Shown here: positions 36,501 to 43,900 of the stretch, in pieces | How positions within the stretch are numbered: position 1 is the stretch's first letter | Layout: every line of letters starts with the position of its first letter | Notes under the pieces: model-generated | Databases searched by the model: none | What the model saw: only the letters and a program-made list of their open reading frames with translations | What the model was told of the DNA's origin: nothing | Assembly (NCBI GenBank): GCA_017615325.1 | Contig: JAGAAI010000049.1 | Coordinates: 1-64,000 of the forward strand | Source of the DNA: Clostridiales bacterium | Lineage (GTDB): Bacteria > Bacillota > Clostridia > Saccharofermentanales > Saccharofermentanaceae | DNA length: 64,000 bases | Direction: 5' to 3' | Translations under genes and position numbers: made by a program

Positions 36501-36603
36501 GACAGGAGTTTACTATCAGCCTGTTATAGTTCCTGAAGGATATATCGGGGTAGAAGGATCTAATGCTCCTGACAATAACCCTTACGGGAATAGCGGGGTG
36601 TGA
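33574..36603 (+). CDS. MFS-like membrane protein with two extracellular sensor-like domains
   Basis: The protein has 1009 residues from ATG 33574, chosen because GGGAG is 8 bp upstream; ATG 33568 is too close. A first helix (about 20-42) leads to an extracellular domain (43-190), then two helices (192-215 and 240-262) and a second extracellular domain (263-410). Both resemble Cache or CHASE-type sensors, with an SYVCAIAPI...VAGVYEL segment typical of such folds. About twelve further helices (410-835) resemble a major facilitator core in two halves. The C-terminal ~170 residues are Pro/Ala-rich and cytoplasmic. A transporter-like sensor is the best description; the substrate and output are unknown. 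The next gene starts 3 bp later. Confidence 0.65.
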   Translation: MSTNSRDTREYSSDVFNRAVRAVILVIVALIISVAAVSFAVHHMRLQFEDEFESVSDTKIHQIADLVSKGVNGDDITNDPSAAAVKYSHVLSLMLADTSSENLSVESYGLFSYKDGHIEPLFVQGTENAMEFAVANREISEWLNSDNSQSVIHGDNFESIIVPITNSSGVVVAVFEYKCVFNGLVLVGDGLEGRILVAVLISFAVAVVLFVLQEILIRLMRRSSSSAHAGESAKGRMKRIISSTIGYCFTTILVVLFVMSSQLTRTYILALESERSDSMQAIALSSASLLGHNEIAENMEYKLPIYSYAEGKDYIVNIYVMAGDSFQRLYSSASDAVAGEQYYLANAGEQYIKCFQNQEVAFTSRSDKNESYVCAIAPIISQDNTVAGVYELCMPRDDFESTVNGMSLSWIFTIVSIALSMGIIIFEINLLISTIAKGISGNGPVLIMYGENANRLLSFFAAFSAVMIPITFAGFYKEHFEGESVYLIQGLIAGTTVLFAGGFFGFSSLRSFLKSKLTGRIALITMTSLGYFLALICGITDNEIVLTCLALPMGFCLGMPLDYLRTYRINAGKSGYRDFDDRTVHNVQASSYMLGVSVGVVIAGICYERFGLFAVSLIGGAASVLTAVGMNYFMKNNSNVNESQFPISRWMSMFRDKYAGKFLCSSFMVLGMIVSFLLVFVPNFLGRVGISLATASFYYLIVAVMASFVAAFIKSTFAHLLTSRTRVVVQGLCTVIGLLLFALMPSAKMLVATCIFLGIALGIHDFYYIYVLFLICNNRIKTNLRRCAEVTFYVGLGIMIPVFMAAFMLGQIRIVLLLALLVVAILSFVYPMSPFSSKVDGADPSLKPERKKAPRPQNDRPYDNRPQSAPQAPVQAPTPAPAPAPQAPAAPQMPYEPAMPYVPSENLNPGYNEPQAYQAPDSSYTVSPSASADSDVYMPQEDIAVNTESVPYAEFDPARPLFGDGNGNYFYAVEGPTGVYYQPVIVPEGYIGVEGSNAPDNNPYGNSGV

Positions 36604-36606
36604 TCT

Positions 36607-37413
36607 ATGGATAATATGTGGATGGGAAAACTTACCAGAGAAAATTTGAAGGAGTTCTATGACTCCACTGTCGATATGGCTTACCCTGCGGTCTTGAGCA
36701 AGACCCGTGAGTCTACCAGGTGCGAATCGGCCATAATCAAGTCCTATAGCGAGCTCTTCTCCCGCCGTAACAATCTGGCAGGGGATAAGGTCATGTTTGA
36801 ATTCGGTGATATCTTGCTCCGCAATGCCAATGCCGAGGTTGAACAGTATCCGCTCCCCGATGATATAGAGTTCGTTGACCGTGAACTTGACGAATATACC
36901 CGCAACTCCATGTTCGATAAGATCTCCCAGAGGATCGATTCAAAGAGCTTTAAGGTTGCTGAGTTCATATCTTCAGATTCCAAGAAGAAGTCCTCGAGGC
37001 AGGTCAAGAAGATCAATGATCTTTTCCCGATAACGCCTTTGCTCATCATCGAGGTCATGATCCTTGCCATACTTATCGGTCTGACGAGCTATGCTGCAAT
37101 AACCCTGCCTTACAGGAATAATCCGCTTATAAGCGAGAAGACCCTTTTCGAGGCAAAGAACCTGCAGGAACAGTTCGTATCAGCCATGGATTATTTCCCG
37201 TTCATAAATCTTGGCGGCAATCAGGCAGATGCTGCTGATCCTTCAGATCCTACAGATCCTGCCGGCAGCGCTGAGACATCTGCATCGGGTGAGGGAAGTG
37301 CTCCTACAGATCAGACAAGTGCTTCTGAACCGGGCGAGACTACTGCTCCGACCCAGCCTTCCGCAAGCCTTGCTGACCCAACGGATACTACTCCGTCTGC
37401 TACGAGCGGCTGA
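36607..37413 (+). CDS. single-pass membrane protein of unknown function
   Basis: The 268-residue protein has a soluble N-terminal region of about 135 residues with many charged residues. One membrane helix (LIIEVMILAILIGLTSYAAI, about 143-165) follows, then a ~40-residue segment and a Ser/Thr/Pro/Ala-rich tail. The basic KKKSSRQVKK before the helix places the N-terminus inside. It begins 3 bp after the double-sensor protein with GGGGTG as ribosome site, so the two are probably made together and may interact. No known domain was recognised. Confidence 0.6.
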   Translation: MDNMWMGKLTRENLKEFYDSTVDMAYPAVLSKTRESTRCESAIIKSYSELFSRRNNLAGDKVMFEFGDILLRNANAEVEQYPLPDDIEFVDRELDEYTRNSMFDKISQRIDSKSFKVAEFISSDSKKKSSRQVKKINDLFPITPLLIIEVMILAILIGLTSYAAITLPYRNNPLISEKTLFEAKNLQEQFVSAMDYFPFINLGGNQADAADPSDPTDPAGSAETSASGEGSAPTDQTSASEPGETTAPTQPSASLADPTDTTPSATSG

Positions 37414-37421
37414 TCTGGCTT

Positions 37422-38396
37422 TTACCTTTTATCAGGATCGAAAGAAGAGAGGGGATTGCTGTTAACAGCTTCCTGCAATTGTGAGTCGTCTACATGAGTA
37501 TATATCTGTGTTGTAGATACGCTCTTATGTCCTAAGATCATCTGCAGGTTCCTTATATCAACATGACCGTATTTATACATAAGCGTCGCAGCTGTATGGC
37601 GGAGCTTATGGACTGAGTATACCTTTGTATCGATACCGGCTTCCCCAAGCAGACGCTTTATCGTGATCTGTATCATGTCGTCTGATATCCTTGTGCCACG
37701 CTTGGATACGAATAAGGCCTTTTTATGCTCAGGCTTTATCTTCAGTCCGGATCTTACGTTCATCCAGTCTTCCAAAGCCGTAAGGCAGGCGGAATTAAGA
37801 TAAATGGTTCTTTCTTTATTGCCCTTACCGATAACTGTCAGGGTAGTATCGTGGATATCGTCGATGTCTATGCCTCGGAGTTCGGACAAACGCATTCCGC
37901 AGTTTAAGAAGAGCGTCAGCATGCAATAATCACGTTCATTTGATTCGTGCGGGGAAGAATAGGCAGTGGTAAGGAGCGTCTGACTCTCTTCAAGGGTCAG
38001 GAACTTGGGGTTTCTCTTGCCTATCTTGGGGGTCTCGAGCTCGATCGAGGGGTTAGAAGATATCAGGTGTTTCTTTGAATAGCAGTATTTAAAGAAACTC
38101 CGTAGAGATGCAATATGCCTGGCTCTTGAGGCGTTTGACTGCTTTCTGGTCCTCGAAAGGTAGATGATATAAGCCATGAGATCATCGAAAGTGACGCTGT
38201 CTATCATCTTGACGTCAACATCCGATACGTCGATGTCTTCGGGTTCGGTGCCGGATGGGACGAGTTTGCGGTCCAGCTTAAGGAAGCGAAAAAAGCCGAT
38301 AATATCGTACTTATATTCCATAACCGTAAGCTCGGATCTTCCTAAGACCGCGAGCATGTAGTTCGAGTACTGATCAAGTATCGGGAAGCCAGTCAT
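37422..38396 (-). CDS. tyrosine recombinase (XerC/XerD family)
   Basis: This 324-residue site-specific recombinase has an N-terminal SAM-like core-binding domain (residues 1-110) with an Asp/Glu-rich insertion. Its catalytic domain contains the Arg in CGMRLSEL, HKLRHTAA (HxxR) and the nucleophilic Tyr in TTQIYTHVD. Xer enzymes resolve chromosome dimers at dif; no dif-like site was recognised in the flanks. The ATG at 38396 is preferred over the longer frame because AAAGGTG lies 6 bp upstream. It stands alone and converges on the 36607 gene, separated by 8 bp, so it could also be an orphan integrase. Confidence 0.88.
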   Translation of the reverse strand: MTGFPILDQYSNYMLAVLGRSELTVMEYKYDIIGFFRFLKLDRKLVPSGTEPEDIDVSDVDVKMIDSVTFDDLMAYIIYLSRTRKQSNASRARHIASLRSFFKYCYSKKHLISSNPSIELETPKIGKRNPKFLTLEESQTLLTTAYSSPHESNERDYCMLTLFLNCGMRLSELRGIDIDDIHDTTLTVIGKGNKERTIYLNSACLTALEDWMNVRSGLKIKPEHKKALFVSKRGTRISDDMIQITIKRLLGEAGIDTKVYSVHKLRHTAATLMYKYGHVDIRNLQMILGHKSVSTTQIYTHVDDSQLQEAVNSNPLSSFDPDKR

Positions 38397-38463
38397 ATAA
38401 GCACCTTTCGCGATTTTCACATATTTTAGCACAGGACCTTTGATATTTTAGACAAATATGCAC

Positions 38464-38492
38464 TTGTTATCATAATGTCATTGTGATAGTAT
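38464..38492 (+). promoter_or_regulatory. asd promoter
   Basis: TTGTTA and TAGTAT are 17 bp apart, 77 bp before the asd start. The leader includes a short CACTTTT/AAAAGGTG hairpin but no recognisable lysine riboswitch. Confidence 0.5.
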
Positions 38493-38569
38493 TCTCCTTG
38501 AAATACAAATGTACACCACAGGCGGACACTTTTCGAAGCGAAAAAAGGTGTATAAAGAAGGAGAAAGAT

Positions 38570-39655
38570 ATGGAATCTAAGTTAAAAGTAGGCGTAATCG
38601 GTGCAACGGGTTATGTAGGTCAGCGTTTTATCACGCTCCTGGCAGATCATCCCTGGTTCGAACTGACGGCTCTCTGCGCGTCCCCCAGGTCTGCGGGCAA
38701 GACTTACGAAGAGGCAGTTGCAGGCAGATGGAAGATCGATCTTCCCATGCCCGAGAAAGTAAAGAATATGATCGTCTACGGTACTGATAATATTGAAGAA
38801 TACTGTTCCAAGATCGACTTTACGTTCTGTGCTGTTGATATGAAGAAGGATGAGATCCGCGAGCTCGAGGAGAAGATCGCAAAGCTCGAGACACCTGTTG
38901 TATCCAACAACTCTGCCAACAGATGGACAGAAGACGTTCCTATGATCATTCCTGAGATCAACGCTGATCACGCTCAGCTCATCGAAGCCCAGAAGGCACG
39001 TCTCGGTACAAAGAGAGGCTTCATCGCCGTTAAGCCTAACTGCTCTATCCAGAGCTATGTTCCTGCACTTACGCCTTTGCTCGACTTCGGTGTAAGGAAG
39101 ATCTCCGTATGTACATATCAGGCGATCTCCGGTGCAGGCAAGACGTTTGCAGACTGGCCCGAGATGGAGCACAACATCATTCCTTTCATCGGCGGTGAGG
39201 AAGAGAAGTCAGAGAAGGAGCCTCTCAAGGTCTGGGGTTCCTTCGCCGGCGACCATATCGAGCTTGCCAAGGATATCGTTATCTCAGCCCAGTGCTACCG
39301 TGTTCCTGTTCAGGAAGGCCACACAGCTGCAGTTAGCGTAGAGTTCGAGAAGAAGCCTTCCATTGACGAGATGATCTCCCGTTGGAAGAACTTCGAGAGC
39401 GAAGCTGTAAAGCTCGGTCTGCCTTCGGCTCCTGCCAAGTTCCTGCAGTACTTTGATGAGGATAACCGTCCCCAGCCTAAACTTGACGCTATGTACGAGG
39501 GAGGAATGGGCGTATCAATCGCAAGACTCCGTGAAGACAACATCTTCGATTACAAGTTCTGCTGTCTGTCTCACAATACGCTGAGAGGCGCAGCAGGCGG
39601 CGGTGTCCTGACGGCTGAACTTCTTACGGCAAAAGGCTATCTTACAGCGAAGTAA
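38570..39655 (+). CDS. asd: aspartate-semialdehyde dehydrogenase
   Basis: This 361-residue enzyme reduces aspartyl phosphate to aspartate semialdehyde for lysine, methionine, threonine and diaminopimelate synthesis. It has the NADP-binding GATGYVGQRF at residue 10, the catalytic Cys in KPNCSIQ near 158, and QAISGAG downstream. The sequence style (LCASPRSAGK, CSIQ) is closer to the archaeal/fungal type of Asd than to the short E. coli type. ATG 38570 is chosen for GAAGGAGAAAG upstream. The gene is monocistronic, ending in a terminator. Confidence 0.95.
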   Translation: MESKLKVGVIGATGYVGQRFITLLADHPWFELTALCASPRSAGKTYEEAVAGRWKIDLPMPEKVKNMIVYGTDNIEEYCSKIDFTFCAVDMKKDEIRELEEKIAKLETPVVSNNSANRWTEDVPMIIPEINADHAQLIEAQKARLGTKRGFIAVKPNCSIQSYVPALTPLLDFGVRKISVCTYQAISGAGKTFADWPEMEHNIIPFIGGEEEKSEKEPLKVWGSFAGDHIELAKDIVISAQCYRVPVQEGHTAAVSVEFEKKPSIDEMISRWKNFESEAVKLGLPSAPAKFLQYFDEDNRPQPKLDAMYEGGMGVSIARLREDNIFDYKFCCLSHNTLRGAAGGGVLTAELLTAKGYLTAK

Positions 39656-39678
39656 TAGTAATAGAAGCTTTGACAAAA

Positions 39679-39715
39679 GAGGGCTGTCTCCTAAGAGGCA
39701 GCCTTCTTGCTTTTT
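39679..39715 (+). terminator. asd terminator
   Basis: GAGGGCTGTC and GGCAGCCTTC pair over 10 bp with two wobbles and an 8-nt loop, followed by a T-rich run. Confidence 0.8.
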
Positions 39716-39744
39716 ATGAAAATCAAAAGAGATAAAAATACCTC

Positions 39745-39773
39745 TTGACTATAAGGGAAGATATTTATATACT
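39745..39773 (+). promoter_or_regulatory. promoter of the tRNA-Ile2/Met and tRNA-Tyr pair
   Basis: TTGACT and TATACT are 17 bp apart, 37 bp before the first tRNA. Confidence 0.75.
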
Positions 39774-39810
39774 AATCAAGCGCTAAAAATCGCACATGTA
39801 GTGTTGACGT

Positions 39811-39887
39811 GGGCCTTTAGCTCAGTTGGTCAGAGCTCCCGGCTCATAACCGGTCGGTCCCGGGTTCGAGTCCCTGAAGGCCCACCA
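39811..39887 (+). tRNA. tRNA with CAT anticodon, probably tRNA-Ile2
   Basis: This 77-nt tRNA has GGGCCTT pairing with AAGGCCC, anticodon loop CTCATAA and an encoded CCA. The body (CCTTTAGCTCAGTTGGT, CGGCTCATAACCG) resembles bacterial tRNA-Ile2, whose CAT is changed by TilS to read ATA, more than elongator tRNA-Met. It is not the initiator, which is at 33122. Confidence 0.85.
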
Positions 39888-39906
39888 CTTACACTACCTC
39901 ATATAT

Positions 39907-39991
39907 GGGAGAGTTCCCGAGCGGCCAAAGGGAACAGACTGTAAATCTGTCGTCAGTGACTTCGGTGGTTCGAATCCACCCTCTCCCACCA
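39907..39991 (+). tRNA. tRNA-Tyr (GTA)
   Basis: This 85-nt class II tRNA has a GGGAGAG/CTCTCCC acceptor, a CTGTAAA anticodon loop, a long variable arm and an encoded CCA. Confidence 0.95.
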
Positions 39992-40020
39992 AAAGGTTGT
40001 CCTTGAGGCAACCTTTTTTT
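39992..40020 (+). terminator. terminator of tRNA pair
   Basis: AAAGGTTGTC and GGCAACCTTT form the stem, followed by seven or more Ts. Confidence 0.85.
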
Positions 40021-40068
40021 GTTGTTTTGATATTTTGATGTACAATAGTCTGGACGGAGGGATCGAAT

Positions 40069-40740
40069 ATGGAAATCAGCAAAAAGACCTTGAAGATCAT
40101 GGCAGGCACCCTGTCAATGTTTCTGTTTATTATACTTATACTGCTTATCAAGAATGTAGACGTAGCTCCGGTCGGACCGCAATTCACGGCTATCGGTCTG
40201 TCTTCAGCCAATAAAGCCTTTAACGACCTTACGGGCATTAACATGTTCTGGTATTACTTTACTCAGGTCATGGGGATCGTTGCGATCCTTATAGTTGTAA
40301 TGTTTGCTGCCATCGGTGTTCTGCAGCTCATCAAGCGCCGCGATATCCGCAAGGTCGACCAGTGCATAATCGCTGCGGGCTGTCTTTATGCCGTTATGCT
40401 CGCGTTCTATGTGCTTTTCGAGAAGGTCGAGATCAATTACAGACCGGTCATCATGCCCGGTGAGTCACTGCCTGAAGCATCATTCCCGTCTTCGCATACC
40501 ATGCTCGCATGTGTTGTCCTGGGCAGTGTGTTCCTGCTCCTGCCCCAGTATATCGACGACAGGCACTCCGGCAAGATCATTAAGCTGGTTTGCGCCGTGC
40601 TTATGGCTCTTACTGTATTCGGCAGGCTCGTTTGCGGTGTTCACTGGCTTACAGATATCATCGGCGCAGTTCTCCTGAGCTTCGCGCTCCTTGCTTTCTT
40701 CTCGGCCTTCATGAAGCCGAGGAAGGTAACCCAAGGATAG
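40069..40740 (+). CDS. PAP2-family membrane phosphatase
   Basis: This 223-residue integral membrane protein has about six helices. It carries the PAP2 motifs FPSSHTM (near 142) and GRLVCGVHWLTDIIGA (near 186), with the two catalytic His residues. The first motif is reduced to NYRPVIMPG, where the Arg-Pro is kept but the usual upstream Lys is displaced. Such enzymes hydrolyse phosphatidic acid or undecaprenyl pyrophosphate at the membrane. ACGGAGGG precedes the ATG. It follows a tRNA terminator and precedes a different, AT-rich transcription unit. Confidence 0.85.
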   Translation: MEISKKTLKIMAGTLSMFLFIILILLIKNVDVAPVGPQFTAIGLSSANKAFNDLTGINMFWYYFTQVMGIVAILIVVMFAAIGVLQLIKRRDIRKVDQCIIAAGCLYAVMLAFYVLFEKVEINYRPVIMPGESLPEASFPSSHTMLACVVLGSVFLLLPQYIDDRHSGKIIKLVCAVLMALTVFGRLVCGVHWLTDIIGAVLLSFALLAFFSAFMKPRKVTQG

Positions 40741-40903
40741 AAGCTGAGAGTATATCTTCAAATGATATCAACAGGCTTGATATGGAGACTGTTGACAGCA
40801 TGATAGCATCGCTGGTAATAGCTAATACGGAGTTGCATGAAGGGCATAATTTTAGAATCATTCAGTATCTGTTCTTTATCTTATTAAAACCAATGCTTTT
40901 TGG

Positions 40904-40909
40904 TATAAT
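40904..40909 (+). promoter_or_regulatory. -10 box upstream of the large BspA-like gene
   Basis: A TATAAT in a low-GC spacer lies 65 bp before the start. A CCGTA-AAAA-TACGG hairpin lies in the leader between them. No clear -35 is present. Confidence 0.45.
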
Positions 40910-40973
40910 TAATTATGTTGGTAGCCGTAAAAATACGGTGATGTTTTATGTTCAATCTTTTTTGGGGGTTACT

Positions 40974-43900
40974 ATGGATAATCGTTCCGTTCATGCTGGC
41001 CAATCTCGTTCTGCCAGAAAACATTTGCTCAAACTCGCAATTCTGGCTGTTGTTATGCTTCTTGTTATTCCGTTAACATCTGTCGTAAAGAACGTTCTTG
41101 CTTCTTCTACTTCATATGTAACCAAGGTTTATCTTGAGACAGATAATACTCTTCCGGATAAGATATATGCATATTCTCAGGTAGAACAACCATATATTTA
41201 CGTTTCACAGGTTGAATCAGATGATGGTTCGGTTACTGTTGATCAAATAATCCTGGATCCTTCTGAACGGTATGGCTGGTGTTTTGATGCGGGAGGAGAA
41301 GAATTTTACAGTTACAGTGATGACGGTGTTCTGAATCTGTATTTTACAGAGGGTGAGAGCAGGTTTATTGCTGAAGTCACAACAGACTCGGATTTAGTTG
41401 ACGTGTCTTTCGACGCTAACTGTGAGATCTATTTGAATGGTATAAAGATTAATTCAATTTATAATAACAGCGATCTTGTTACAGGTTACATCTCTAAGAC
41501 GGCTATCGTTCCTTCACAGAAAAAAGTAATAAAAGAGATCGGTTTTACTTACACAGAGAAAACTCCATATCTTGGAATGCAATTATACGAGTGCAAACCC
41601 TTCAATAAACCTCAATATGCCTTGCTTGATGACGGTACACAAATTGATGACGGAGTCATGGACGTCTCGTTTAATGGCAGAAAATGGCAATATTCTAATG
41701 GAAGTGAATATGTTGATTATTCAAGCACGACGAGTTATTTTAAATCAGGAAATAACAGGCACTTGACTACTGTTGACATAAACCAGAACTTACTTAAAGG
41801 GTATGTGTTTGCAGATGATCTTATAGTCAAGGTTAACGGATATAAGAATCATAATTTTACTGTTGCATCAACAAAACAAACAGTGGTGTTGTCTAATTCA
41901 TTTACTGTAAGAAAACCTGAAATAACCTTAAAAGCTTATGACCTTAACGGCAGCAGCGGGAATCAGGTAAGTTTTAATAATATCGATTATTCCGATAAGA
42001 TCGAAGAGGAAAAGGATTATAATTCAACCATAACAATATACGCCAAAGCCGGATCTGGCGCCCAATTCGTTGGCTGGGGAAAAGGCAGTCCGGATAAAAT
42101 AGTAAGTTCTGAACCGTCTATTAAGATCATTGTTGACGGAAATGAGCAATACTATGCTAATTTCTGTAAAAAAACTGAGTCATCCGGCATGCTAAGTTCT
42201 TCAGTAAAATATACATTTAACAGTTCAACTGGAGTACTTACCTTGACACCGACAGAAGATGACGGACATGGAGGCAAAACGGGATATGTTCCTGAGCTGA
42301 GTTATTCTGATCCTGGTACGCCTTTCTATGCCGATACGAGGATAAAGAGGGTAATTATTGAGGATGGCATAACTTGGATCGGTAATTATGTATTCTATAG
42401 AAATAACATAGAGTACATTAAGATACCAGCTTCCTTTAAATATTTTACAGGGAGAGCATTTGAAGAATGTGTTCTTTTAGGTGACGGTTTTTATGTAGAT
42501 CCTGCCAATGAGGATCTTAAGACAATTGACGGTTCCCTCCTTAGTAAAGACGGAAGGAGTTTAAAAAAGTATTTCGGGATAACCGGTGTCAGGGATTATA
42601 TTATTCCCGATGGTGTTGAAAGAGTAGATGATAATTGTTTTGTCAAAGTTGATCTTGATACATTAACTTTGAAAAATGATGGGTTGGAACTTGGTAATTA
42701 CAGCATTCATGGAGGGTCTATCAAGCATGTTATCATAAAAGAAGGCGTTATATCACTTGGTTCACACTCGAGTTTTTCCTGTGAAGATACAAACAGGACT
42801 CTTCCTGCATCTTTAGAAAACGTGGGTTATGAGAATAGTTTTGTTCATGATGGTTATCGTAACATTTATGTAGCTGAAGGGTGCCAAAAATATAAAAGCA
42901 TTGATGGCGTTCTTTTCGAGACAGATAATGGAGAACAATATCTGGAATTGTATCCTAGAGGAAGAGTGACAACAAGTTACAATATACCCGAAGGTACTAC
43001 CGGTATTTCTCAACATGCATTTTGGGGCACGAATCATAAAAATGTTGTATTGCCTGAAAGCGTGAATTTAATTGAAGATTGGGCATTTGTCTATTTGAAT
43101 AACACTAAAGTTTCTGTTCTGAACCCGGAATGTGTCTTCGATGGCGGTGATGTGTTCAAATACTGTGAAAACATAACAATCAGAGGTTATATCGGTTCTA
43201 CGGCTCAGATCTATGCTAATGAAAACAGTTTAAAATTCGAACCGATCGGAGATGAAAACGGAAAACTTGATACACCGACAAATCTCAGATGGGATGGTTG
43301 TGTAGCTAGATGGAATGCTGTTCCCGATGCGCAAAAGTATACGGTAAAACTATTTATTGATGAGGAGAAAGACGGTACATACAATGAATATGGTGTCCCG
43401 ATCAATGTTACCGTAACCGAATGCGACCTTTCCCAAAAGATGTTTTATAAATCCGCCAATTACAGATTTGAGGTTTACGCATCTGCATCACACTACGAGA
43501 TCGGTGACAGTGCTCAGTCGACTGATACTATAGGGCGCTTCTCCGTGCAGGATATAACAGATTATGAATTAGTAGGGGATACTTTAAATGTTTCTTTTGT
43601 TGATGATGAGGGTGATGAATGTTTTATAACTTGTTATGTTTATGATATGTCAAATAATTATAAGGGCTATTTCACCTGGAATTACTATACTAATGGTAAT
43701 TTGCGCAATGCTTTTGTTAATAACAGTTTTGGTTATGGAAAATATAAGATCAGTTTGGAAGCAAAAGCTCAGTATACAAAAACAGGCGGAGTTAGTATCG
43801 TTGTCGGTCAATCTCAAGATTTTATAATCTATGATTATCACGAAATATCGCCTGTTTCCAGGATCGAACTTACTATCCCTGAACCTGTTGTTAATGGTGA

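Noticed and set aside
37422-38396. Integrase of a mobile element
   Set aside because: No attachment-site repeats, excisionase or phage genes flank it; a Xer-type housekeeping role is equally likely, so no element was called.
38397-38569. Lysine riboswitch before asd
   Set aside because: The leader has only one short hairpin and lacks the multi-helix core.
40590-40973. 5' extension of the large BspA-like reading frame
   Set aside because: It would overlap the PAP2 gene in another frame and place the signal peptide 128 residues inside the protein. A good ribosome site precedes ATG 40974.
40904-40973. Riboswitch before the BspA-like gene
   Set aside because: Only one 5-bp hairpin fits between the -10 and the start; there is no room for a known riboswitch fold.
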